DNA of 64,000 nucleotides from Streptomyces sp. IMTB 2501 (GTDB lineage: Bacteria > Actinomycetota > Actinomycetes > Streptomycetales > Streptomycetaceae), in contig NZ_MQUS01000007.1 in the NCBI RefSeq assembly GCF_001953885.1, positions 1-64,000 on the forward strand, written 5' to 3'. This document shows positions 20,719 through 29,288 of this stretch, one piece after another (position 1 is the first letter of the stretch; the number at the start of each line of letters is the position of its first letter). The position numbers were made by a program, and so were the translations under genes. The notes below the pieces were generated by a model, which was not told the DNA's origin, did no database searches, and saw only the letters and a list, made by a program, of their open reading frames with translations.

Positions 20719-22149
20719 TCATACGGGCACGGCCGGGTCGACGACCGGCGCCGGGCGCCAGGTGGGCGGCCGGAGCACCGTGACGTGTGCCCCGCGCACC
20801 TCGGCGCTGTGCGTGGCCGACGCCAGCAGCCGCTCGCCGGCGGCGCGCGGGTCGCGGTCCTGGTACGCCGTCATCCGCGCGGCGACGAGCCCCGCGACGA
20901 CCGGTGTGGCGAAGGAGGTACCGCTCCATTGCGCGAGCCCGTCGAACATCACCTGGTGCGGCTTGGCGCCGGTGCTCTCCCTGCCCTCGCTCAACACACC
21001 GGTGTGGCGCGGGAACTGGCAGGTGCAGGAGTAGTCGAAGCCGAACCGGCAGGCGTCGTAGGTGGAGTGCTGGTAGACGTACGGCACGGGCGCGGCGAAG
21101 CCGGTGAGTGCGCTGGTGAGACGCTCGCCCGGGGCGAAGACCCGCACCCAGGGGCCGTGGTTGCTGAAGCAGGCCTCGCTCTCGCCGTCCGCGCTCAGCG
21201 CGCCGACCGACACCACGCTGTCCGCGTACTCGGGCAGGCCGGCGTAGGCGGCGGGCCAGAACCGCGCGTTGCTGGAGTTGTTGCCGGCGGCGGCCACCAG
21301 CAGGGTGCGCCGCTCGCGCAGTTCCCGCATGAACGCGTCCAGGCCGATGAGCCCGTCGACGCCCTCGGTGGTGGTGCCGGCCGAGAGGCTGATGATGTCG
21401 GGCCAGCCGTCCTCGTCGACCGCCTCGAAGAGCCGGGCGCCGAACTCGGACTCCAGGATCGCGCCCGCGTCGCTCAGGGTGTTCCGTACGGTCACGTCGG
21501 TGTTGGGCGCGACGGCCGCGAGGATCCCGGCGATGAACGTGCCGTGCCCGGAGTACTGGCGCAGCACCCCGTCGGCGCCGGTCTCGGCCGGCTCGGTGTC
21601 GCCCGTGGTGTGCGCGAGCAGCGGGTAGTCGCGGTGGTCGTGCACCAGGCCGGTGTCGAGCACCAGGACCCGGGCGGCGCTGTCCGCGTCGTAACGGCCC
21701 TCGGCGGCGGCCGGGTTGGGCGGCTGGGTGCGCGGCACGGGCACCGGCTCGTCGCTCGGGCATGCGTTGACCGCGATGTGTACGACGTGGTTACGGCTGA
21801 CCAGGCGGCGGCCCTGGCGGTCCTCGGCCTCGCGCAGGGCCCGCAGGGCGTGCGGGACGGTGTCGATGCCCTCGGCGGGGTCGCCGATCCGGATGCGGGT
21901 CACTCCGGTGCGGTTGGTGTGCGGGCCGTCCCGGCGCACATGGTCGGGGACGAGTCCCGCCGTCGCGGTGAAGTGGGCGCGCACGGTGTCCTCGACGACC
22001 CGGGCATCCTCGCCGTCCCGGGCGAGCACCACGCCCTTCTCGTACAGGAAGTGCGCGGTGTCGTCGTCGTACGGGCCCAGCGCCAGGGCGACATCGGGCA
22101 TCGCCCGCTGGATGTGATCGAACTGCTCGTGGAAACGCTGTGGTGCCAT
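20719..22149 (-). CDS. Cytosolic S8 (subtilisin-like) serine peptidase
   Basis: 476 residues with the full catalytic triad: D165 in VLVLDTG, H202 in YSGHGTF, S411 in WSGTSFATP, and oxyanion Asn290 in AAAGNNSS. There is no signal peptide, membrane anchor or recognisable I9 propeptide. Residues 1-150 form an unknown domain, and a cysteine-bearing insert (C366, C374, C376, with C326 nearby) sits between the last beta strand and the Ser. It is therefore an intracellular protease, unusual for a Streptomyces subtilase. GGGGGAGGAG precedes ATG 22149. First gene of the operon with the sigma factor, 77 bp from the divergent CHAT gene. Confidence 0.9.
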   Translation of the reverse strand: MAPQRFHEQFDHIQRAMPDVALALGPYDDDTAHFLYEKGVVLARDGEDARVVEDTVRAHFTATAGLVPDHVRRDGPHTNRTGVTRIRIGDPAEGIDTVPHALRALREAEDRQGRRLVSRNHVVHIAVNACPSDEPVPVPRTQPPNPAAAEGRYDADSAARVLVLDTGLVHDHRDYPLLAHTTGDTEPAETGADGVLRQYSGHGTFIAGILAAVAPNTDVTVRNTLSDAGAILESEFGARLFEAVDEDGWPDIISLSAGTTTEGVDGLIGLDAFMRELRERRTLLVAAAGNNSSNARFWPAAYAGLPEYADSVVSVGALSADGESEACFSNHGPWVRVFAPGERLTSALTGFAAPVPYVYQHSTYDACRFGFDYSCTCQFPRHTGVLSEGRESTGAKPHQVMFDGLAQWSGTSFATPVVAGLVAARMTAYQDRDPRAAGERLLASATHSAEVRGAHVTVLRPPTWRPAPVVDPAVPV

Positions 22150-22226
22150 GGTGTCTCCTCCCCCGACAAGACGGTGTTCGACAGTGAGAGCCGTGGGGCC
22201 ACCGTCTGATACAGCAGGCCACTACC

Positions 22227-24839
22227 ATGCGATGCGTGACAGCGGAAGGCGAGTCGGTTCTCGAACTGCTGCCCCTGGTGTTCGCCGACCCGGGCGCGGC
22301 CCGGTCGCGCGCGGAACAGGTGCTGCGGACCGGGCCGCAGCCGCTGCCCGCCAGCGTCGCCCACCAGGTACTGGGCATCTGGCAGCGGGACTTCGGCGAC
22401 CTGCGGATCGCGCTGCGGCATCTGCGCCGCGCACGGGACCTGGCCGCGCGCGCCGAGTCGGCCGACCGCGAGGCGGATGTGCTCGCGACGCTCGGGGTCG
22501 CACTGGTGCACGCGGGGCGCACGCGGCAGGGGCTCACCTCGTTCGAGCGGGGAGTCGCGCGCGGTACCGGACACACCCGGGCCCGGGTGCTGTACCGGCG
22601 GGCGTACGTGTGGTGGGTGCTGGGCCGGCACCGGGAGGCGCTGGAGGACGTACGTCGGGCGCTGCCCGTGCTGCGGCAGGTCGGGGACGACATCTGGACC
22701 GCGCGGGCGCTGACCCTGCGGGCCACCGTCCATCTGGCGCTGGGCGCGGTGGACCGGGCGGTGGCGGACTTCACGGCGGCGGAGCGGCTGTGGGACACCA
22801 CGGGCCAGGAGCACGACAAGGCGGACGCGGTGGAGAGCCGGGGCCTCGCCGCGTTCCGCTCCGGGGACATCCCGGCGGCGCTACGGCTGCTGGACGAGGC
22901 CGAGGAGCGGTACGGCAAACTCGGCACGCCCACCTACATGCTGTCGATCCGCCGCTGCGAGGTGCTGATGGCGGCCGGGCTGGCCCCGGAGGCACTCGCC
23001 GAGGCGGACGCGACGATCGCGCTGCTGGACCGGATCGGCGGGCAGTCGACCCGCAAGGCCGAGCTGCTGCTGGCGGCCGCGCGAGCCGCCCGCTCGGCCG
23101 GGGACGCGCACACCGCGATAGCCCGCGCCGCCGTCGCCGTACGGCTGTTCGCCGCACAGCGGCGGACGTGGTGGGAGACGCACGCCCGGCTGGTGCTGAT
23201 CGAGGCGCGGGTGACGGCCGGGCGCCGCTCGGGACGGCTGGTCGCGGACGCGGCGGCGGTCGCCGGGAAGCTGGCCTCCTTCGGCTCGCCCGCCGCACCG
23301 GAGGCCTCGCTGCTCGCGGGACGCATCGCGCTGTCGCTGGGCTGGACGGCCGACGCGGAACGGCACCTGGCGGTGGCCGCGCGCAGCCGGCACGGCGGGC
23401 CGCCGCCGGCCCGGGTGACCGGCTGGGCGGCGCAGGCGCTCCGGGCGCGGGCGGCCGGGTCCCGGCGGGGCGTGCTGGAGGCCTGCCGGTGCGGACTGGA
23501 CGTGCTGGACGACCACCGGATGACGCTCGGCGCCTCGGAACTGCGGGCCCACACCACCGCACAGGGCGCCGAACTGGCCGCGCTGGCCCAGGAGGTGAGC
23601 CTCGCCCACGGCACCCCGCGGCGGCTGCTGGAGTGGAGCGAGCGCTGGCGGGCGACCGTGCTGTCCGCGCCGCCCACCCGGCCGCCCGCCGACCCGGCGC
23701 TGCTGAGCGGCCTGACCGCCTACCGGGAGATCGCGGCCCGCGCCGAGGAGGCGCGGATGGAGGGCCGCCCGGTGCCCGCGCTGGATCGCGAACAGCGGCG
23801 GCTGGAGCGGGAGATCCGCTCCCGCACCCACCACATCCGCGGGGCCGCCCCGTACGAGGGCGACCGCTTCGACGCGGCCCGGCTGCTGGACCGCCTCGGT
23901 GAGGCACGTCTGGTCGAACTCGCGGTCGTCGACGGACGCGTGCACGTCCTGCTGTGCGGCCAGGGCCGGGTGCGGCGTTTCACCGGCGGCCCGCTGGCCG
24001 AGGCGGTCGCCGAGGCCGAGTACGTGCAGGCCGGGCTGCGCCGGCTCGCCCACCCCGGCGCCGAGGCCCGGCTGCCGCTGGTGGAGGCAGCGGGCCTGCG
24101 GCTGCAGGAGCTGCTCCTGGGCGGCGCGGCGGCCCACCTGGGCTCCGGCCCGGTGGTGATCGTGCCGCCGGGGGCGCTGCACCGGGTGCCGTGGGCGCTG
24201 CTGCCCGCGCTGCGGGACCGGGTGCTCAGCGTGTCGCCGTCGGCGGGCAGCTGGCTGCGCGCCCGCGAGACCGAGCCGCCGCCGGGCGGGCGGCAACTGC
24301 TGGTCCGCGGCCCCGGCCTCGCCACCGGCGGCGCGGAAGTACCCGAACTGGCTGACCGCTACGGCACGGCGACGGTCCTGGAGGGCGACGAGGCGCAGGT
24401 CCCGCGCGTCCTGGAACACCTCGACGGCGCGGCCCTCGCCCACCTCGCGGCCCACGGCACGTTCCGTGCGGACAGCCCCCTCTTCTCGGCCCTGCGCATG
24501 GCCGACGGCCCACTGATCGTCCACGACTTCGAACGGCTCACCCGCAGCCCGTACCGGATCATCCTCTCCAGCTGCGACACGGCCCGCCTCGCCTCCGTCG
24601 GCGCCGACGAACTCCTCGGCCTGGTCACCGCGTTGCTGCCGCTCGGCACGGCGGGAGTGGTGGCGAGCAGCGCCCCGGTCAACGACGCGGCCGTGGTCCC
24701 CCTGATGCTCGCCCTCCACAAGGGCCTCGACACGGGCCTCTCCCTGGCCGAGTCCCTCCGCGACGCCCGCGCCACCCTGCCCGAGGACCCGGTCCACCAG
24801 GCAACGGGGTGGGCGTTCGCGGCGTTCGGGGCGGCGTGA
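22227..24839 (+). CDS. TPR-CHAT protein (caspase-like cysteine protease)
   Basis: 870 residues. Residues 1-480 are stacked helical hairpins of the tetratricopeptide type (for example ARVLYRRAYVWWVLGRHREA and DAVESRGLAAFRSGDIPAAL). Residues 560-870 form a CHAT domain with catalytic H743 (LAHLAAHGTF) and C783 (IILSSCDTA), both intact. CHAT proteins are clan CD proteases related to separase and caspase; in type III-E CRISPR a TPR-CHAT protease (Csx29) releases a sigma factor by cutting its partner. Here the divergent operon encodes a subtilase, a sigma factor and a small protein. The start is uncertain: ATG 22227 or GTG 22236, neither with a strong ribosome site. It converges on the LuxR gene with 2 bp between the stops. 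Confidence 0.9.
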   Translation: MRCVTAEGESVLELLPLVFADPGAARSRAEQVLRTGPQPLPASVAHQVLGIWQRDFGDLRIALRHLRRARDLAARAESADREADVLATLGVALVHAGRTRQGLTSFERGVARGTGHTRARVLYRRAYVWWVLGRHREALEDVRRALPVLRQVGDDIWTARALTLRATVHLALGAVDRAVADFTAAERLWDTTGQEHDKADAVESRGLAAFRSGDIPAALRLLDEAEERYGKLGTPTYMLSIRRCEVLMAAGLAPEALAEADATIALLDRIGGQSTRKAELLLAAARAARSAGDAHTAIARAAVAVRLFAAQRRTWWETHARLVLIEARVTAGRRSGRLVADAAAVAGKLASFGSPAAPEASLLAGRIALSLGWTADAERHLAVAARSRHGGPPPARVTGWAAQALRARAAGSRRGVLEACRCGLDVLDDHRMTLGASELRAHTTAQGAELAALAQEVSLAHGTPRRLLEWSERWRATVLSAPPTRPPADPALLSGLTAYREIAARAEEARMEGRPVPALDREQRRLEREIRSRTHHIRGAAPYEGDRFDAARLLDRLGEARLVELAVVDGRVHVLLCGQGRVRRFTGGPLAEAVAEAEYVQAGLRRLAHPGAEARLPLVEAAGLRLQELLLGGAAAHLGSGPVVIVPPGALHRVPWALLPALRDRVLSVSPSAGSWLRARETEPPPGGRQLLVRGPGLATGGAEVPELADRYGTATVLEGDEAQVPRVLEHLDGAALAHLAAHGTFRADSPLFSALRMADGPLIVHDFERLTRSPYRIILSSCDTARLASVGADELLGLVTALLPLGTAGVVASSAPVNDAAVVPLMLALHKGLDTGLSLAESLRDARATLPEDPVHQATGWAFAAFGAA

Positions 24840-24841
24840 CG

Positions 24842-26569
24842 CTAGGCCGACTCGCACTCCGGCAACTCCACCAGCCAGGGCAACGCTCCCCGGTCCCCTG
24901 TCCCCAACCGGCTGTACGCGCTGTACAGATGATTCCCCACCGTCCGCACGGACAAGGTCAACCGCTCGGCGATCTCCCGGTTGCTGAGCCCCGCCGCAGC
25001 GAGCGTCACGATCTGCCGCTGCCGCGCCGTCAGTTCACCGAGCACAAGCCCCGCCAACGCCGGTGTGCGCGCGCCCTGGCACCGACGGGCGAGCGCAACC
25101 GCCCGGGTACGCGAGACCCTCGCCGCCCGCGGGTCCCGATGCACCCGCACAGCCTGCGCCCGCGCCTCCGCCGCGAACAGCGAGAACCCGCGCTCCTCCA
25201 GATCCTCGGCCACCCGGTCCAGTCCGGCCCCGTCTCCCCGCGCCAGCGCGTCCGCGTGCCGCGCGAGGACACTGCCGGCAGGCAGCCGCCCGGCGGCCCG
25301 TTCGGGTTCACCGAGGCGTACGGCGTTGTACGGGTCGTACGCATCGCCACCGCCCGCCTCCCCCAACTCGCCGTCAGCCGAACGGAGTTCGGTAAGGCAT
25401 GCCGCGTCCCCCGGCGCACCCCGCAACCCCTCCCGAGCCCAAGCGGCAGCGTCCCGTACCTCACCCCGCAGCCGCGCGAACCGGGCGCGTACGGCCGCGT
25501 ACCCGGCAGGCAGCAGGGCGCTCTCCGCGACCAGCCACTCCCCCACGGGCGTCGGCAGCGCCCGGACATCGAGGTGCTCGATCCTCCGTACCAGCAGCCG
25601 CTCTTCGGCCTCCAGAGCCGGGCCGTACGCGGCAGGAGCACCGGACGCCAGCCGACGGGCCCGCAGCCGCCCGGCCGTGGCCCGCAGGGCCGCCCCGTGC
25701 AGGGGAACGGCGAGAGTGACGGCGTCACCCTGGTCGTCGACACGGATCAGACCGTCCGTCTCCAGGCGCTCCAGAACGGCCAAGTCGAAGTGATCCACGG
25801 GCAGGGGCAGCGGCTCGGCGAACGCGAGGCGCTCGAGAATGTCCCGCTCACCGGGGTGGGCGCGTTCCAGCACGGGCGCAACCCGCTCCCGTACGGCCGC
25901 GGTGACCGGCAGTGCTCCCCGCCAGGCCCGCTCCCTCGTGCCGGGAACGGAAGTCAGCCGTCCGGCCTGGCCGAGCGCGGCGACCAGGTCACGCAGCAGC
26001 CGCAGATCGCCCTGGCACATCCGGTGCAGTCGGCGCACGGTGAGCGGTTCCAGCCCGGCGGCGGCGAGCAACAGGGCGGTGTCCTCGCAGGGCAGGGGTT
26101 CGAGGGCCAGCCGGGGCAGCAGCTCCCCGGTCCACAGCCGGGACACGGCGGCGGGCGCGGGCGCGCCGTCCACGGCGGCGACGACGAGCCGGGTACGGCC
26201 GTGTACGGCGAGCTGGTGGACGACGGCGGCCGATGCCTCGTCCAGCAGATGGGCGTCGTCCACGACGAGGAGCCGGACGCCGGACAGGATCCGCACCGCG
26301 CGGTGCGGCGAGACGGAGTCGGGCAGCAGGTGGGCGAAGGCCGCGAGGGGCAGGTTCCGGGCCTCGGGCGTGCCGGTCACCAGGGTGTGCTCCGTGTCCC
26401 GGACCGCCTCGGTGATCAACCGGGTCTTGCCGTGGCCGGCCGGTGCGGTCACCACGATGCCGGGACGGCCGACGGCCGACGCCCCGCGCACCAGCTCCAG
26501 TTCGGCGTCCCGGCCGGTGAACGGCCAGGGCAGCTCCAGCGTCTTCGCGTCCTGTTCGTCAGTGCTCAC
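24842..26569 (-). CDS. LuxR-family regulator with AAA ATPase domain
   Basis: 575 residues. An N-terminal STAND/AAA-like ATPase follows FTGRDAELELVRG, with Walker A APAGHGKTR near 40-50 and Walker B RLLVVDDAHLLD near 100. After a helical middle region comes a C-terminal LuxR helix-turn-helix ([20 protein letters not shown], then IAERLTLSVRTVGNHLYSAY). It is shorter than typical LAL regulators (about 900), lacking the TPR-like sensor tail. It starts at GTG 26569 without a clear ribosome site. It lies tail to tail with the TPR-CHAT gene and divergent from a metzincin-like protein; its targets are likely nearby, possibly controlled through the dyads in the 94-bp gap. Confidence 0.87.
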   Translation of the reverse strand: MSTDEQDAKTLELPWPFTGRDAELELVRGASAVGRPGIVVTAPAGHGKTRLITEAVRDTEHTLVTGTPEARNLPLAAFAHLLPDSVSPHRAVRILSGVRLLVVDDAHLLDEASAAVVHQLAVHGRTRLVVAAVDGAPAPAAVSRLWTGELLPRLALEPLPCEDTALLLAAAGLEPLTVRRLHRMCQGDLRLLRDLVAALGQAGRLTSVPGTRERAWRGALPVTAAVRERVAPVLERAHPGERDILERLAFAEPLPLPVDHFDLAVLERLETDGLIRVDDQGDAVTLAVPLHGAALRATAGRLRARRLASGAPAAYGPALEAEERLLVRRIEHLDVRALPTPVGEWLVAESALLPAGYAAVRARFARLRGEVRDAAAWAREGLRGAPGDAACLTELRSADGELGEAGGGDAYDPYNAVRLGEPERAAGRLPAGSVLARHADALARGDGAGLDRVAEDLEERGFSLFAAEARAQAVRVHRDPRAARVSRTRAVALARRCQGARTPALAGLVLGELTARQRQIVTLAAAGLSNREIAERLTLSVRTVGNHLYSAYSRLGTGDRGALPWLVELPECESA

Positions 26570-26586
26570 ATGATGCAGAGGGCTTG

Positions 26587-26629
26587 TACTCAGGTTTGAT
26601 ACAGGGCGACTTGAGTAGCCCCCGACTCA
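26587..26629. promoter_or_regulatory. Three ACTCA/TGAGT half-sites between LuxR and metzincin-like genes
   Basis: TACTCA (26587-26592), TGAGTA (26612-26617) and ACTCA (26625-26629) give an inverted pair TACTCA-N19-TGAGTA and a second TGAGT-N7/8-ACTCA. They lie in the short divergent region, immediately upstream of both genes, as expected for an autoregulated operator. Confidence 0.4.
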
Positions 26630-26663
26630 GGCGCCGGCAGCGGAGTGCGGGCAGGCTGGCCGC

Positions 26664-27758
26664 ATGACCCGACGCCTCTGTTCGCTCCCGCGGCAGCCGG
26701 CCCCGTGCTTCGCACCGGGGCTGACCGCCGAGCGGCTGGGCGCGCTGCTCGCCGGGCGGCGGATGTGGGTCAACGGCACGGTGTTGCACTACGCCTTCTT
26801 CGACGACGTCCACGACGGCTCCGCCGCCTCGGTGATCCCGGTTCCCGGGACCGGGGAGCTGCGCCGGATGCCGTGGGCGGGCGGCCAGGAGCAGCGGGCC
26901 GTGGTGCGCGACGCCTTTCGCGAATGGCAGGGGCTCGGCATCGGTGTCACGTTCGCCGAGGTCGGCGACCGGCGCGAGGCGGAGCTGCGGATCGGGTTCC
27001 AGGCCGGCGGCGGTTCCTGGTCGGCGGTGGGCCGGGAGGCGCTGTCGGTCGGCCGGAGCGAGCGCACCATGAATCTGGGCTGGGATATGACCGGGCCCGG
27101 GGAGCGCGGAGCGGTCCTGCATCAGATCGGGCACGCGCTCGGCATGGTGCACGAGCACCAGAGCCCTCATGCCGGGCTGCACTGGGACGACGAGGCCGTG
27201 TACGCCGAGCTGGCGGGCCCGCCGAACTTCTGGAGCCGGGAGACGACGTACACGAACGTCCTGCGCACGCTGGACGCAGGCGAGGCGAGCGGCTCGGTGT
27301 GGGACCCGCAGTCGGTGATGACGTTCCCGTTCGGGCCGGGACTGGTGCTGGAGCCGGAGCAGTACCGCGGGGGGCTGGATCCGTCGGACGGGCCGTCGCC
27401 GGCCGACAAGGAGTTCGTGCTGCGCTGGTATCCGCCCGCCGACCCCTCCGGGCCGGCCGCGCTGGTGCCGTTCCGGTCGGCGCCGCTCGGCCTCGGGCCG
27501 GGCGAACAGGCCGACTTCACCGTCGAGCCGCCGGAGACCCGCGACTACACCGTGGGCACCTTCGGTGACGCCGACACCGTGCTCGTGGTCTTCGAGGAGC
27601 GCGACGGGGTGCCGCGCTTCCTCGCGGGCCACGACGACGGCGGCGCCCCGGACAACGCCGCCGTCCGCGTCCGGCTCGTCAAGGGCCGGCGCTATGTCGT
27701 CCGCGTCCGGCTGTACTCGACGTGGGGATCGGGAGAGACAGCCGTCATGTGCTGGTGA
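26664..27758 (+). CDS. Metzincin-like protein with altered HExxH (M12-type fold), possible pseudoenzyme
   Basis: 364 residues. The astacin/M12-like zinc motif reads H153-Q154-I-G-H157-A-L-G-M-V-H163-E-H-Q-S-P. All three His ligands are present but the catalytic Glu is Gln (codon CAG), which normally abolishes peptidase activity. The family core WDMTGPGERGAVLHQIGHAL and the Met-turn-like SVMTFPF are kept. A C-terminal beta domain of about 110 residues (from VPFRSAPLGLG) resembles prepeptidase-type sandwich folds. No signal peptide is visible, so it appears cytosolic. ATG 26664 has only a weak ribosome site. Divergent from the AAA-LuxR gene and adjacent to two other protease genes. Confidence 0.8.
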   Translation: MTRRLCSLPRQPAPCFAPGLTAERLGALLAGRRMWVNGTVLHYAFFDDVHDGSAASVIPVPGTGELRRMPWAGGQEQRAVVRDAFREWQGLGIGVTFAEVGDRREAELRIGFQAGGGSWSAVGREALSVGRSERTMNLGWDMTGPGERGAVLHQIGHALGMVHEHQSPHAGLHWDDEAVYAELAGPPNFWSRETTYTNVLRTLDAGEASGSVWDPQSVMTFPFGPGLVLEPEQYRGGLDPSDGPSPADKEFVLRWYPPADPSGPAALVPFRSAPLGLGPGEQADFTVEPPETRDYTVGTFGDADTVLVVFEERDGVPRFLAGHDDGGAPDNAAVRVRLVKGRRYVVRVRLYSTWGSGETAVMCW

Positions 27759-27802
27759 CGGCACACGGACGACACCGGCCACAGTCCGGCACCGGGGGAA
27801 GC

Positions 27803-27843
27803 GGCCGCGGACGTCACCTGCGGGGGAGGTGACGTCCGCGGCC
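27803..27843. terminator. Strong bidirectional terminator
   Basis: A perfect 17-bp stem (27803-27819 with 27827-27843) and a 7-nt loop, between the convergent metzincin-like and LLM monooxygenase genes. Confidence 0.8.
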
Positions 27844-27879
27844 ACACTTACGTCCCAGGGCGTCGAAGCACCGGCCGCT

Positions 27880-29262
27880 TCACGACGCCGCCCGTTCGGG
27901 CGAGCCGGTGGAGGCCGTGTCCGGGTGGGCGAGGCCGAGGTGGTCGCGCAGGGTCGTGCCCTCGTAGTCGGTGCGGAACACGCCCTGTTCCTGGAGCAGG
28001 GGTACGACCTTGTCGGCGAAGGGGTCGAGGCCGCCGGGCGTGATGTGCGGGACGAGGATGAAGCCGTCGGAGGCGTCCGCCTGCACGAAGTCGTTGATGG
28101 TCTGCGCGACCGTTGCCGGGGCGCCGACGAAGGTCTGCCGGTTGCCGGTGTTGATGACCAGATCTCGGATGGACCACTTGTTGGCCTCGGCGAGCTGTCG
28201 CCACTCACGGGCGATGGCGATCGGGTCCCGGTACATGCGCACCTGGGCGCGGCCCCGGGAGATGTGGTCCTCGCCGACCACCGGGTCGACGTCGGGCAGC
28301 GGGCCCTCCGGGTCGTACGCCGACAGGTCCCGGTTCCAGACGAACTCCAGGTGCTTGATGGCGGTGGCACCGCTGACCTGCTGGCGGCGGACCTCGCGGG
28401 CGAGTTCGGCGGCCTCCTGGTCGGTGTCGCCGAGGACGAACGTCGCGGCGGGCAGGATGAGCAACTGGTCATGGCGGCGGCCGTACTTGGCGAGCCGGCC
28501 CTTGACGTCCGTGTAGAAGGCCTGGCCCTCCTTCAGCGTCGAGTACCGGCTGAAGATCGCGTCGGCGCCGGAGGCTGCGAACTCGCGGCCCTCGTCGGAG
28601 TCGCCCGCCTGGAAGATCACCGGACGGCCCTGCGGGGAGCGCGGGACGTTGAACCGGCCGTGGATGTCGAAGTGCTGTCCGTGATGGACGAAGGCGCCTG
28701 CCTGGGCGTCCCGAAGGAAGGTGCCGCCGGCCTGGTCGGCCAGGATCTCGTCGCCGCGCCAGGAGTCGAAGAGTTCATGCGCGGTGGCGAGGAACTCCTT
28801 GGCGCGGGAGTAGCGCTCCTCCTGCGGCAGGAAGCCGCCGCGCCGGAAGTTCTCGCCGGTGAAGGCGTCCCAGGAGGTGACGACGTTCCACGCGGAGCGG
28901 CCGCCGGAGAGGTGGTCGAGGCTCGCGAACTGGCGGGCCACCTCGTACGGCTCGTTGAACGTGGAGTTGATGGTGCCGGTCAGGCCGAGCCGGTCGGTGA
29001 CGGCAGCCAGCGCGGCGAGCACGGTGAAGGTGTCGGGGCGGCCGACGACGTCCAGGTCGTAGATCTTGCCGCCCTGTTCGCGCAGCCTGAGCCCCTCGGC
29101 GAGGAACAGGAAGTCGAACTTGGCGCGTTCGGCGGTCCGTGCGAAGTGCGCGAAGGAGCTGAACTCGATGTGGCTGCCGGCGGCCGGGTCACTCCACACG
29201 GTGGTGTTGTTGACGCCGGGGAAGTGCGCGGCCAGGTGGATCTGCTTCAGCGGCTTGCTCAT
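27880..29262 (-). CDS. LLM-class flavin-dependent monooxygenase (NtaA/SnaA/DszA type)
   Basis: 460 residues, a luciferase-like TIM barrel of the group-C two-component monooxygenases that use reduced FMN. Family hallmarks: AAHFPGVNNTTVWSDP at the N terminus, FDFLFLAEGLRLRE, SLDHLSGGRSAWNVVTSWD, and the C-terminal VPHITPGGLDPFADKVVPLL. Relatives oxidise organosulfur and amine chelator compounds. It follows a second LLM gene by 26 bp, downstream of a cysteine leader peptide, an ABC importer and a GNAT gene. This resembles the B. subtilis yxe/ytm sets for S-modified cysteine salvage, so C-S bond oxidation to liberate sulfur is inferred. The flavin reductase partner is not adjacent. Confidence 0.87.
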   Translation of the reverse strand: MSKPLKQIHLAAHFPGVNNTTVWSDPAAGSHIEFSSFAHFARTAERAKFDFLFLAEGLRLREQGGKIYDLDVVGRPDTFTVLAALAAVTDRLGLTGTINSTFNEPYEVARQFASLDHLSGGRSAWNVVTSWDAFTGENFRRGGFLPQEERYSRAKEFLATAHELFDSWRGDEILADQAGGTFLRDAQAGAFVHHGQHFDIHGRFNVPRSPQGRPVIFQAGDSDEGREFAASGADAIFSRYSTLKEGQAFYTDVKGRLAKYGRRHDQLLILPAATFVLGDTDQEAAELAREVRRQQVSGATAIKHLEFVWNRDLSAYDPEGPLPDVDPVVGEDHISRGRAQVRMYRDPIAIAREWRQLAEANKWSIRDLVINTGNRQTFVGAPATVAQTINDFVQADASDGFILVPHITPGGLDPFADKVVPLLQEQGVFRTDYEGTTLRDHLGLAHPDTASTGSPERAAS

Positions 29263-29288
29263 GGGGTGCGGTCGTCCTCTCCGGCTGC

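Noticed and set aside
22881..24857. Long open frame antisense to the TPR-CHAT gene
   Set aside because: Mirror-image composition of the CHAT gene and no start signals.
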